Assembly (NCBI GenBank): GCA_002362575.1
Contig: DEUM01000056.1
Coordinates: 1-16,774, forward strand
Source of the DNA: Lachnoclostridium sp. UBA3262
GTDB lineage: Bacteria > Bacillota > Clostridia > Lachnospirales > Lachnospiraceae
Reading direction: 5' to 3'
DNA: 16,774 nt
Made by a program: the position numbers and the translations under genes. Of the stretch, positions 1-8,080 are shown one piece after another. The notes below the pieces were generated by a model. The model was not told the DNA's origin. It ran no database searches and saw only the letters and a program-made list of their open reading frames with translations. Every line of letters begins with the position of its first letter. Position 1 is the first letter of the stretch.

Positions 1-93
1 TACCATTGTAAAAGAGGGTATACTAAGAGAGTATGTTTAAATTTTAAGACAAAATACGTCGAAATGGATTTTTTAGGATTTTAGGAGGAAAAT
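1..93 (+). promoter_or_regulatory. pyrG leader with possible -10 box
   Basis: TATACT at 19-24 would be a good -10 box; its -35 box would lie just outside the window, so this is only half supported. It implies a 5' leader of about 60 bases. The Shine-Dalgarno AGGAGG at 82-87 is ideally placed for the ATG at 94. I see no G-run followed by a terminator hairpin, so the CTP-sensing attenuator known from Bacillus pyrG is not evident in the visible part. Confidence 0.35.
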
Positions 94-1704
94 ATGGCTG
101 TAAAGTACGTGTTTGTAACCGGCGGTGTTGTTTCCGGTCTGGGAAAGGGAATTACTGCCGCTTCACTGGGAAGACTATTAAAAATGCGTGGCTATAAGGT
201 AACCATGCAGAAATTTGATCCATATATCAATATTGATCCGGGCACGATGAACCCGATTCAGCACGGCGAAGTTTTTGTAACCGACGATGGTGCGGAGACA
301 GACTTAGACCTCGGACATTATGAACGCTTCATTGACGAAAGCCTGACGAAACAGAGTAATGTGACGACCGGTAAAGTATACTGGTCCGTTCTCTCAAAAG
401 AGCGTCGCGGCGACTATGGCGGAGGTACCGTTCAGGTTATCCCGCATATTACCAATGAACTAAAAAGCCGCTTTTACCGCAATGACGGCTGTAAGGAAAC
501 ACAGATTGCCATTATTGAGGTCGGAGGAACCGTCGGTGACATCGAGAGCCAGCCGTTCTTGGAGGCAATCCGTCAGTTCCAGCTTGACGTCGGGCACGAG
601 AACGCCGTCCTCATCCATGTTACGCTGGTGCCGTATCTGAAGGCTTCGCAGGAATTAAAATCCAAGCCGACACAGGCAAGCGTCAAAGAGCTTCAGGGAA
701 TGGGAATCCAGCCGGACATCGTTGTATGCCGTACAGAGATTCCTCTCGACAAAGCAATCCGGGATAAAATTTCCCTCTTTTGTAACGTACCAAACAGTCA
801 GGTTATTCAGAATCTGGACGTTGAAACATTATACGAAGTACCCCTCGCGATGGAGAAGGAAAACCTTGCCCAGACTGTATGCAAATGCCTGCATTTGGAC
901 TGTCCTGAACCGGACATCAAGGGCTGGGAGGACATGGTGGATTCCATCAAGCACTTAAATAAAGAAGTAACCGTTGCCCTTGTCGGCAAATATACCGCCC
1001 TTCACGACGCCTACATTAGTGTCGTGGAAGCTTTGAAGCACGGCGGCTTTGCCCACAATGCACAGGTTAATATTAAATGGATAAATTCTGAGGAAGTAAC
1101 AAGGGAGAATGTATCTTCCTATCTGGATGATGTTAGCGGCATACTCGTGCCGGGCGGCTTTGGAAACCGCGGCATGGAGGGCAAGATTTTTGCCATTGAG
1201 TACGCCCGTACCCACAATATCCCATTCCTCGGTCTATGCGTCGGCATGCAGCTAAGCCTTGTTGAATTTGCGAGAAATGTCATCGGCTGGAATGACGCTC
1301 ACAGCGCAGAGCTGGATCCTGCGACGACACATCCGGTCATTCACCTGATGCCGGATCAGGATGGTGTGGAAGACATCGGAGGCACACTCCGTCTCGGTTC
1401 TTACCCATGTGCCTTAGACAAGTCAAGCAAGGCATACGAGCTTTATAAAAAAGACATCATTCACGAGAGACACCGCCACCGCTATGAGGTCAATAACTAC
1501 TATCGCGGGGATTTTGAAAAACATGGTATGACACTTTCCGGTCTTTCACCGGACGGAAGAATTGTAGAAATGATAGAAATTCCTTCCCACCCTTGGTATA
1601 TCGCCACACAGGCACATCCGGAATTTAAGTCCAGACCGAACCACCCGCACCCGCTCTTTAAAGGCTTTATCGGCGCGGCGATGGAATATCAAAGTGAAAA
1701 GTAA
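94..1704 (+). CDS. pyrG: CTP synthase (glutamine-hydrolysing)
   Basis: Converts UTP to CTP using ATP and ammonia taken from glutamine, the last step of de novo pyrimidine nucleotide synthesis in the cytoplasm. The 536-aa length is normal for the family (about 535-545). The N-terminal amidoligase domain (about residues 1-270) opens with the P-loop region GGVVSGLGKG and continues with KFDPYINIDPGTMNP and the DDGAETDLDLGHYERF region. The C-terminal class I glutamine amidotransferase domain (about 295-530) carries the oxyanion loop PGGFGNRG and the nucleophile C382 in GLCVGMQ, with H508 and E510 in HPEF completing the triad. No key residue is missing. The ATG is preceded by AGGAGG at the right distance. 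It is a single-gene unit closed by a terminator just after the stop. Confidence 0.98.
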   Translation: MAVKYVFVTGGVVSGLGKGITAASLGRLLKMRGYKVTMQKFDPYINIDPGTMNPIQHGEVFVTDDGAETDLDLGHYERFIDESLTKQSNVTTGKVYWSVLSKERRGDYGGGTVQVIPHITNELKSRFYRNDGCKETQIAIIEVGGTVGDIESQPFLEAIRQFQLDVGHENAVLIHVTLVPYLKASQELKSKPTQASVKELQGMGIQPDIVVCRTEIPLDKAIRDKISLFCNVPNSQVIQNLDVETLYEVPLAMEKENLAQTVCKCLHLDCPEPDIKGWEDMVDSIKHLNKEVTVALVGKYTALHDAYISVVEALKHGGFAHNAQVNIKWINSEEVTRENVSSYLDDVSGILVPGGFGNRGMEGKIFAIEYARTHNIPFLGLCVGMQLSLVEFARNVIGWNDAHSAELDPATTHPVIHLMPDQDGVEDIGGTLRLGSYPCALDKSSKAYELYKKDIIHERHRHRYEVNNYYRGDFEKHGMTLSGLSPDGRIVEMIEIPSHPWYIATQAHPEFKSRPNHPHPLFKGFIGAAMEYQSEK

Positions 1705-1710
1705 ATGCTT

Positions 1711-1747
1711 AAAAGGTACGCTCTCACCAGCGTACCTTTATTAACGT
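1711..1747 (+). terminator. pyrG rho-independent terminator
   Basis: The 11-bp perfect stem AAAGGTACGCT (1712-1722) / AGCGTACCTTT (1729-1739) has a 6-base loop and begins 7 bases after the pyrG stop. The T-rich tail is short. On the other strand the hairpin is followed by TTTTAA, so it may also stop transcription of the convergent acetyltransferase gene. Confidence 0.8.
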
Positions 1748-1793
1748 AAACGTCATCACTGTCAGAATTCCCGGCTATTTATCAATAACTATG

Positions 1794-2339
1794 CTAAAAC
1801 TTCAACACCATATAAATATCATCGGCATAAGTCCCATCATCATATTTGTTTGCATTAGGAACTATACCACACCTTTCAAACCCTAAACTTTCATACAAAT
1901 GGCAGGCTCTTTCGTTATTACCTACTACTGTTAATTCAGCCTGTTCAAACCCAAGATTCTTTATTTCTTTTAAAAGCCTTTTTAACATAAATTTCCCCAG
2001 TCCAAAACCTGTATACTTCTGAAACAGGGCTATGCCTACTCCTGCCCTGTGCCTTGCACGTCTGCTGCCTGCCTTGCTTTCGAAAGAACAATTTCCTGCG
2101 TATTCTCCGTCAACAAATGCCAGCATCAAAAGTGAAGCTTCTGATTTATTATGTTCATCAATAAATTTTTCTTCATCATTTTGAGTAAATACTATTTCGT
2201 CCGGCTCAAACATTAAAAACCTTGTCTCTCCTGTAACAGTCTTTAAATACTCAAGTAACATTTGCGCTTCATCTAATCTTGCACTGCGAAGTGTAATCTT
2301 TTTCCCACTTAAAATGTAATCTTCTTCTTCAAATACCAT
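1794..2339 (-). CDS. GNAT family N-acetyltransferase
   Basis: Predicted acetyl-CoA-dependent N-acetyltransferase of 181 aa; the acceptor cannot be told from sequence. The GNAT core is clear. A beta-strand with AGVGIALFQ leads into the acetyl-CoA pyrophosphate loop QKYTGFGLG (about 107-115), and motif B follows as NNERACHLYESLGF (about 141-154), with a normal family C-terminus. The layout is like the RimJ/RimL and ribosomal-protein or small-molecule acetyltransferases common in Clostridia. I chose the ATG at 2339 because AGGAGG lies 9 bases upstream (2349-2354). The frame stays open to a TTG at 2411, but that start has no ribosome binding site and adds 24 residues outside the fold. It stands alone, convergent with pyrG and divergent from fbp. 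Confidence 0.85.
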   Translation of the reverse strand: MVFEEEDYILSGKKITLRSARLDEAQMLLEYLKTVTGETRFLMFEPDEIVFTQNDEEKFIDEHNKSEASLLMLAFVDGEYAGNCSFESKAGSRRARHRAGVGIALFQKYTGFGLGKFMLKRLLKEIKNLGFEQAELTVVGNNERACHLYESLGFERCGIVPNANKYDDGTYADDIYMVLKF

Positions 2340-2439
2340 GTTCTGTTTCCTCCTAAAATATTGATTCTTTTCCAGATAACTGTCTGATACACCTTTTGCC
2401 TGATTCTTCAATTCAGCTATACTTCAATATAATATAGTT

Positions 2440-2467
2440 AAAATATCATATATTTACGTTTTGTCAA
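2440..2467 (-). promoter_or_regulatory. Promoter of the acetyltransferase gene
   Basis: On the minus strand, TTGACA (2467-2462), a 16-base spacer and TATTTT (2445-2440) preceded by TGA form an extended -10. Transcription would start near 2434 and give a leader of about 95 bases, in which I see no strong structure. Confidence 0.55.
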
Positions 2468-2492
2468 CTAAAAATCAATTATTTCAGACATC

Positions 2493-2556
2493 TTTTCATT
2501 TCCCTCCCGCTATGCTATGATAGGAACATAATATCGCTTGGGTTCACGCCCTAAGC
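2493..2556 (+). promoter_or_regulatory. fbp promoter and leader hairpin
   Basis: TTTTCA (2493-2498), a 17-base spacer and TATGAT (2516-2521) preceded by TGC (2513-2515) form an extended -10 promoter. The expected start is near 2528. The roughly 50-base leader contains a hairpin GCTTGGG (2536-2542) / CCC-T-AAGC (2549-2556) with one bulged T, ending about 10 bases before the Shine-Dalgarno region. Nothing shows whether the hairpin regulates. Confidence 0.55.
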
Positions 2557-2579
2557 CAGACAAGAAAGAAGGGATTTAG

Positions 2580-4451
2580 ATGAATATACAGGACGAAAAA
2601 TACCTACGGCTGCTTGCCGAGAAATACCCTACCAGACAGTCCGTCTGCCGGGAAATCATTAATCTGAATGCGATTCTAAATCTTCCAAAGGGAACCGAGC
2701 ATTTCATGAGTGACCTGCACGGAGAATACGAAGCATTTTATCATATACTGAATAACTGCTCCGGCGTCATCCGCGAAAAAGTCAAACTTCTCTTTGGCGA
2801 TACGCTGACGGACAGGGAGCGGCAGGAAATCTGCACACTGATTTACTATCCGCGGGAAAAACTGGATATGCTGAAAAAAGATGGATGTCTTTCACAGGAA
2901 TGGTACCGCATGACACTAAATCAGCTTATCGAAATTGCCAAACTTCTTTCTTCTAAATATACAAGGTCGAAGGTAAGAAAAGCCATGCCGGACGACTTCG
3001 CCTATATTATTGACGAGCTTCTCCATGTGCAAAAGGATGAGGACGATAATCAGGTATTGTACCACCAAAAAATTATAGATACCATTTTAGAAATCAATAA
3101 TGCCGACGAATTTATTATTGCGCTGGCAGGTCTCATCAAACAATTAGCCGTCGACCATCTGCACATCGTCGGTGACATCTTTGACCGAGGCCCCTATGCG
3201 GACAAAATATTGGATTTGCTGCATAAATATCATTCGTTAGACATTGAATGGGGAAACCACGATATACTGTGGATGGGCGCTGCCGCCGGAAGTGAAGCCT
3301 GTATCGCAAATGTTATACGAAATAACCTGAAACACCAGAATACAGAAATTCTTGAGAGCGGTTACGGCATCAGCCTTCGCTCACTGACGCTATTCGCTGT
3401 CAACACCTATCCGGACTTACCACCTATGGAGGCGGCAAGAAAAGCTATTTCTGTCATTATGTTTAAACTGGAGGGAGCAATCTTAGAAGCTCATCCCGAC
3501 TACGATATGAGTGACCGGAGGCTTCTCCACCGGATAGATGCGGAACGAGGAACAGTCGAAATTGGCAGAACTGAATATGAGCTGACAGATTCCTTCTTCC
3601 CCACACTGGATAGGGAAAATCCTTACTGCCTTTCTGAGAGCGAACAGGAAGTAATCGACGAATTAAAGACCTCCTTCCTGAACAGTGTCCGCCTTCAGAA
3701 ACATATCCGCTTTTTATATGAAAAAGGAAGTATGTACCGGATTTACAATGAAAATCTTCTATATCACGGCTGTATTCCAATGGATGATACCGGAAACTTT
3801 GAGGGTGTGCAGATAGAAGGGCGCATCTATCAGGGAAAGGCCTATCTGGATTTTGCTGATATGACAGCACGGAGAGCTTACCGAAGACGTGAAAGAAAAG
3901 ATTTGGATTTCATGTGGTATCTCTGGTCTGGCAGAAAATCACCCCTCTGCGGCAGAAATATAAAGGCGTTTGAACGTGCTTTTGTCCGTGATGAATCTGC
4001 ATGGGCAGAGGAAACAAACCCATACTATCGCTACTATGAGGAGGAAAAGACCTGCAACATGATATTGCGTGAATTCGGGCTCTACACGCCAATGTCACAC
4101 ATTATTAACGGACACACTCCGGTACGGACAGAGGAGGGAGAACAGCCATGCCGCGCAGGTGGCAAGCTTCTCGTCATTGACGGAGGCTTCTGTCAGGACT
4201 ACCATAAAACGACAGGCATTGCAGGCTACACCTTGATTTACAACTCCCACGGTCTGCGCATCAAGGCACACCAGCCCTTTGAGAGTGTTTACCACGCCCT
4301 GCGCGATAATAAAGATATTGAATCCGACTCAAAGCTGATTGAGACAGAAAACGCCCGTGTCATGGTGCGTGACACGGACGATGGAAAGCATATTTTAGAA
4401 TATATATCAGACTTGGAAAATCTTCTGCAAAACGTGTACTCTGCCCACTGA
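2580..4451 (+). CDS. fbp: Fructose-1,6-bisphosphatase, class III
   Basis: Hydrolyses fructose 1,6-bisphosphate to fructose 6-phosphate, the committed step of gluconeogenesis. At 623 aa it matches the class III (Firmicutes) enzymes, typically about 640-670 aa, and is unrelated to the 330-aa class I type. The metallophosphoesterase motifs occur in order: MSDLHGE (D45, H47), HIVGDIFDRGP (GDIFDRG at 198-204), EWGNHD (225-228) and INGHTPV (N510, H512), which together bind the two-metal centre. The long region between them is the class III insertion. AGAAGGG stands about 9 bases before the ATG. Monocistronic, with its own promoter and a terminator that overlaps its stop codon. Confidence 0.96.
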   Translation: MNIQDEKYLRLLAEKYPTRQSVCREIINLNAILNLPKGTEHFMSDLHGEYEAFYHILNNCSGVIREKVKLLFGDTLTDRERQEICTLIYYPREKLDMLKKDGCLSQEWYRMTLNQLIEIAKLLSSKYTRSKVRKAMPDDFAYIIDELLHVQKDEDDNQVLYHQKIIDTILEINNADEFIIALAGLIKQLAVDHLHIVGDIFDRGPYADKILDLLHKYHSLDIEWGNHDILWMGAAAGSEACIANVIRNNLKHQNTEILESGYGISLRSLTLFAVNTYPDLPPMEAARKAISVIMFKLEGAILEAHPDYDMSDRRLLHRIDAERGTVEIGRTEYELTDSFFPTLDRENPYCLSESEQEVIDELKTSFLNSVRLQKHIRFLYEKGSMYRIYNENLLYHGCIPMDDTGNFEGVQIEGRIYQGKAYLDFADMTARRAYRRRERKDLDFMWYLWSGRKSPLCGRNIKAFERAFVRDESAWAEETNPYYRYYEEEKTCNMILREFGLYTPMSHIINGHTPVRTEEGEQPCRAGGKLLVIDGGFCQDYHKTTGIAGYTLIYNSHGLRIKAHQPFESVYHALRDNKDIESDSKLIETENARVMVRDTDDGKHILEYISDLENLLQNVYSAH

Positions 4452-4475
4452 CTGGGCAGGGTACACTTCTTTCCA
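4434..4475. terminator. fbp terminator overlapping the stop codon
   Basis: GTGTAC-T-CTGCCCA (4434-4447) pairs with TGGGCAG-G-GTACAC (4453-4466): 14 base pairs including one T-G wobble, with a 5-base loop. The fbp stop TGA (4449-4451) lies in the loop. On the plus strand the tail is TTCTTTCC. On the minus strand the stem is followed by GTTTTG, so it may also end the LRR operon that finishes at 4506. Confidence 0.8.
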
Positions 4476-4505
4476 TTCTTAATGGCAGCCGCCGTGGGTT
4501 TGCAA

Positions 4506-5843
4506 TCATTGACTTATCAATACACTTTGTTTTCCCAGCCACGGAGATTCCGGCTGTAACGGTTCATTGTCATCATCATTCCCCTCACTGGTTCCCCAGC
4601 GAAATTCAAAATAATAACGTTTTCCTTTTTCTAAATTTTTGACAACTACTGTATCCTTTTCTGATATAAGCACTGTCTTGGCATCTGACATATTTTTGTT
4701 TAGTGAATACCGAATTTCAAAATAGTCCTGTACACACGGGCTCCCCTCATCTGACAAAATAATCCTAGCCGCCTGCCTCAAATCATTCATTATCCGGTAT
4801 TTTACAAAAAGTGGACGCAACAACAAATCCCCGGCAACATCCCGCTGTAATACAGGCTTTGGCATAAAAAGGTAAAGTCCATCCTCATCATCTTTTTCCA
4901 TATCCTTATACCATCCTATACAGTAATACCCCTTTTTTTCTACGGTTGCTGTAATCGGCTGAGCCTTGCCATATTCATAACTATCCGGCATTTTCCCAAC
5001 GAGCCTGCCTCCGTCTAACTGATATTGAATGTCATATTTTTTTCCCTGTGAAAATACTACCTCTCCCGGAGATACCTTGCCTATCCTTTTGTCTTTTACA
5101 TACCAGTGCTTATTATTCTTAAAGGTTGGCAGTTTCCAGACTTTCTTAGAGAGATTTGTAACCTTTTTTAGCGCTGGACACCCCTCTCCCGGCTTTATCC
5201 AATTTTTCAAATTTTCAGACAGGATAATCTCCTCCAAATTAGAACACCCTTCAAATGCCCTGTATTGAATTGTTTCTGTTGACGCCGGCAACCGAATCTG
5301 ACATAATGATTCACAATCTGAAAAGGCGTATTCACCAATTTCTTTTAATGCGTTTGAAAATGCAATATTTTTAAGTTTTCTGCATGAAGAAAACGCACCG
5401 TCACCAATTACCTGCACACCTTTTCCCATATTTAAAGATGTCAGCTCATCTAATCCGCTAAAACATTCTGAATCAATTTCTTTCACACTATCTGCAATAA
5501 ATATCTCTTTTATCCTGTAATCATCCTCTGCTGTGTTTTGGAAACATCGCGAACCTAGTTTAGTAATTCCTTCATCTATCCTGACTTTTTGAATTTTATC
5601 CCATTCCTTTTCATCAAAAGCATAGGATAATACTTCTAATTTCAATTCTCCTTCTCCGCTAATTACTAATGTGTCTCCATTTAGCACAGAACAGGTTACT
5701 TGATTCCTTTTTCCCTCCTCATGATTATTGGTTACCGTTTCTTCGTTCTGTTCACCACTCGTGTGAAAAAACATCGTCAACAGCCCCGTTCCTATTACGA
5801 GTGTTAATAATAGTGACAGCGTGAAAACAATTTTCCTTTTCAT
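4506..5843 (-). CDS. Membrane-anchored BspA-like leucine-rich repeat protein
   Basis: Predicted cell-surface protein of 445 aa; substrate or partner unknown. A positively charged start and one hydrophobic segment (about 5-25) form a signal anchor or signal peptide with no clear cleavage site. Residues about 85-230 contain BspA/LRR_5-type repeats, seen as recurring blocks such as VKEIDSECFSGLDELTSL, VQVIGDGAFSSCRKLKNI and LKEIGEYAFSDCESLCQI. About 265-350 resembles an InlB B-repeat/Listeria-Bacteroides repeat (YDIQYQLDGG ending in GYYCIGWYKD). The C-terminus (about 370-445) looks like an Fn3-type beta domain. I chose the ATG at 5843 because AAGGAAG lies just upstream; the frame remains open to 5900 but without a ribosome binding site and overlapping the gene before it. 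It is 28 bases downstream of the CBM2/helveticin-like gene and probably co-transcribed. Confidence 0.8.
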   Translation of the reverse strand: MKRKIVFTLSLLLTLVIGTGLLTMFFHTSGEQNEETVTNNHEEGKRNQVTCSVLNGDTLVISGEGELKLEVLSYAFDEKEWDKIQKVRIDEGITKLGSRCFQNTAEDDYRIKEIFIADSVKEIDSECFSGLDELTSLNMGKGVQVIGDGAFSSCRKLKNIAFSNALKEIGEYAFSDCESLCQIRLPASTETIQYRAFEGCSNLEEIILSENLKNWIKPGEGCPALKKVTNLSKKVWKLPTFKNNKHWYVKDKRIGKVSPGEVVFSQGKKYDIQYQLDGGRLVGKMPDSYEYGKAQPITATVEKKGYYCIGWYKDMEKDDEDGLYLFMPKPVLQRDVAGDLLLRPLFVKYRIMNDLRQAARIILSDEGSPCVQDYFEIRYSLNKNMSDAKTVLISEKDTVVVKNLEKGKRYYFEFRWGTSEGNDDDNEPLQPESPWLGKQSVLISQ

Positions 5844-5871
5844 ATTCTTCCTTTCATCGTTATTTTTTGTA

Positions 5872-7653
5872 TCAGTATTTGGTATCGCTCGTAAACTCAT
5901 TTTTCTTAATCCTACATATATACTGAAGATTTTTCATGACTTGTTCACCATTTGTTTTGGAATGAGTTATTAAAAACTGCAAATCCTTTCCGACAATATG
6001 GCATCCTTCTATTTCCCTATTGTGCGACTCTATATCGTTTTTGTCATCGCCTTGTGTTTTTGGATTTACCATGACACGCCGTCTGTTAGAAATAGATGAC
6101 TTATTTTCAGTCATCGTGAATCGGGAAATCTGCAGCCCATTCTGGTTTGGTGTGTTCTCATTTCCTCCGCATATATATACATAATGCTTATTACTACCAA
6201 CTTTATTACTCACTTCTATAGACTGAAAAGAATTGCTTGGATGCACCGCACAATCACCTAGTGAGCGTTTTCCTTTTTGAGGTTTTTGATAATAAGATGC
6301 CAGACATGCTTTTTTCGCTTTTGAACTTTTTAAAGAAAACGTTGGCATCTTCTTTGTTTTTTTTACAAACTCCCTTATTGGTCCCATTTTATATAAACTA
6401 ACTTGAACTGCACCATCCATAAACATACACCATATCGCAAGCACTGACATATCTGCAGATAGGGCTGCATCTACTCGCTTAACAACTCCCTTGGAGTCTC
6501 CTTTTTTATTTGCACAATTGATATGGGTAATTCTTCTTACTAGATTAGTTTTGTTAATATCATACGCTAATTCCTTTTTGTCTTTTAGTTTATCTATCAC
6601 TTTACCAAACTTTATAAATGCAATCTCTTTTGCCCATTTTTTCCCATCTGATTTACCGCCAAACATAAAATATTTTTGTTTCTTTTTACCCTTTCCAAAT
6701 TCTAAAATCTCATTTGTCTGACCATGTGCAAAACCTTTCATTTTTATTGAATCACTCTGTTTAAAATCATAACCCACATAGCTTGTTTTTCCTAATGATA
6801 AATAAGCATTCCCTTTATCCTTTTTAGTTCCAGCATAAATCGTGTACGCTTTCATACCTGAAAGCTGATAACTCTGAGTAGCTTTTACCTTTCCGGCATC
6901 CTCAATCACATGTCCATTCTTATCAAAAAATTTAAAATATGTGTTAATCAATGCATCTCTTGATTTAAGTTGTTTTTTGGCTGCTTTTGTACGTCTGGAA
7001 AATAGAGTCGATTGTTCCACCCCATTCTCCCGAAGATATTGCAAATATTCCTCATATGTATCAAAATCCTCTGAATCATAATATACCTCATAATTCTCCT
7101 CATCAAAATCTTCCTCAACATAATTTCCCTCAAAATATCTTACATCATCTGACATTTCATACAGGGTATACCCACTAAGTCCGACAATATCTGAGCACTT
7201 AGCAATAAACCCAAATTCAACGCTCTCTCCCGGAGCTATGTTTTGATTATAATTTGCGTTATTAAGCTTAAATACACCTCCTTCAGATAATAATAACTTT
7301 GCGTTCCATATATTGTCAATTGATTTTACGCCATCTAACTTTATGTCTAATTTCCAATCCTCAATGGTTTTTTCACTGTCATTTGTCACAATAATCTGTC
7401 CATTTACATAACCATCCCAGTGACCGTTTTCTTTATATTTTACAGAATAATCTTTTTGCACCTCAATTTGCTCGCGCGTCAGATAACAATCCGTCGGAAA
7501 TTCAAAGTCACCATCATACTTAATTGTCATTCCAAAAGTAACCGTATTATCCACTCCTATATCTTGATTCCATCCTGCATTTTTAATTGTATATTCATCA
7601 TCTTCATGTGACGTAATTTGGGCATTCCATATATTTTCAATTTCTGCATCCAA
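5872..7653 (-). CDS. C-terminal fragment: CBM2 remainder, second CBM2, helveticin J-like domain
   Basis: Open frame of up to 593 aa after the amber codon; the first usable start is a TTG at 7653, which has no well-spaced ribosome binding site. It contains the rest of CBM2 repeat 1, the complete repeat 2 with IEDWKLDIKLDG and IDNIWNAKL, an Asp/Glu/Tyr-rich connector, and the helveticin J-like region. If translated from TTG it would lack a signal peptide and stay in the cytoplasm, which does not suit a carbohydrate-binding surface protein. I regard it as the 3' part of one gene, not a separate gene. Confidence 0.5.
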   Translation of the reverse strand: MDAEIENIWNAQITSHEDDEYTIKNAGWNQDIGVDNTVTFGMTIKYDGDFEFPTDCYLTREQIEVQKDYSVKYKENGHWDGYVNGQIIVTNDSEKTIEDWKLDIKLDGVKSIDNIWNAKLLLSEGGVFKLNNANYNQNIAPGESVEFGFIAKCSDIVGLSGYTLYEMSDDVRYFEGNYVEEDFDEENYEVYYDSEDFDTYEEYLQYLRENGVEQSTLFSRRTKAAKKQLKSRDALINTYFKFFDKNGHVIEDAGKVKATQSYQLSGMKAYTIYAGTKKDKGNAYLSLGKTSYVGYDFKQSDSIKMKGFAHGQTNEILEFGKGKKKQKYFMFGGKSDGKKWAKEIAFIKFGKVIDKLKDKKELAYDINKTNLVRRITHINCANKKGDSKGVVKRVDAALSADMSVLAIWCMFMDGAVQVSLYKMGPIREFVKKTKKMPTFSLKSSKAKKACLASYYQKPQKGKRSLGDCAVHPSNSFQSIEVSNKVGSNKHYVYICGGNENTPNQNGLQISRFTMTENKSSISNRRRVMVNPKTQGDDKNDIESHNREIEGCHIVGKDLQFLITHSKTNGEQVMKNLQYICRIKKNEFTSDTKY

Positions 7654-7668
7654 ATCAAAACATACTTC

Positions 7669-8001
7669 CTAGTTATCAATATAGTTACCCGATATATTTT
7701 TTATTGTCATATCTACATTGCAATGTTTTTCCCATTTCGCTGTTATATGGTATTCAATATCCAGCATATCGTCTACAGAAATATCCTTCTCCGCATCCTC
7801 ATCTTCCTCATCTTCATCGTCTTCTTCATTATCTTCTTCTGTTTCATCAGCAATATCTCCTATATCTGCATATGTAGTCTCAGCACCATAACCAGACTCA
7901 ACTTTCGCTGATACATTCTGAACCCCGCACCCTAAAACACTACAAATTACCATTGAAAGAGTAATAATTAACGCAGCTAACTTATTCATCATCCTTTTCA
8001 T
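7669..8001 (-). CDS. N-terminal fragment: lipoprotein signal, acidic linker, half CBM2 domain
   Basis: This is the 110-aa part of the interrupted lipoprotein gene that would be translated without suppression. GGAGGA (8016-8011) stands 9 bases before the ATG at 8001. It contains the signal peptide with lipobox C25, an Asp/Glu-rich stretch, and the first strands of CBM2 repeat 1, stopping at IDN. A half CBM2 fold is unlikely to be stable, so the product alone is probably non-functional. Confidence 0.7.
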   Translation of the reverse strand: MKRMMNKLAALIITLSMVICSVLGCGVQNVSAKVESGYGAETTYADIGDIADETEEDNEEDDEDEEDEDAEKDISVDDMLDIEYHITAKWEKHCNVDMTIKNISGNYIDN

Positions 8002-8080
8002 TTCTAAATATCCTCCATTTTTTATTTAATGTTTTTTACTATTTCTTTTGCCATTTTATGGACACATTTTTTCTCCTTTC

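Larger units (their letters stand above)
5872..8001 (-). pseudogene. CBM2/helveticin J-like lipoprotein, interrupted by in-frame TAG
   Basis: One reading frame of 709 codons broken only by TAG at codon 111 (bases 7671-7669); no frameshift is needed to join the halves. A lipoprotein signal peptide has lipobox VLGC (C25), followed by a strongly acidic linker (about 52-73). Two CBM2-like carbohydrate-binding domains follow (about 82-165 and 184-268), each with the pattern W-N-A, N-A-x-(W/Y)-N-Q and (F)G-F/M. The C-terminal part (about 340-709) resembles helveticin J-like proteins: AHGQTxxxxEF, then RVDAALSAD, SIEVSNKVG and EIEGCHIVG. Aligning the two CBM2 copies puts a tryptophan (EDWKL) exactly at the TAG, so TGG to TAG is the simple explanation. 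The family link comes from memory of the helveticin J pattern. It may be a recent pseudogene, a strain-level mutation or a base error, or it may be read through. Confidence 0.75.

Noticed and set aside
5872..7653. Treating the 593-aa frame as an independent gene
   Set aside because: Its start would be a TTG without a ribosome binding site in the middle of a CBM2 fold, and the frame runs straight on from the upstream signal-peptide ORF across one TAG.
7669..7671. General recoding of TAG as an amino acid in this organism
   Set aside because: Three other genes in the window (at 1794, 11469 and 15095) use TAG as their normal stop, and no tRNA for TAG is visible.
8002..8080. Very short ORFs (MCP and MAKEIVKNIK) in the lipoprotein leader
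   Set aside because: One follows an AAAGGAG but has only three codons, and the other lacks a ribosome binding site; the region is A-rich, so chance ORFs are expected.
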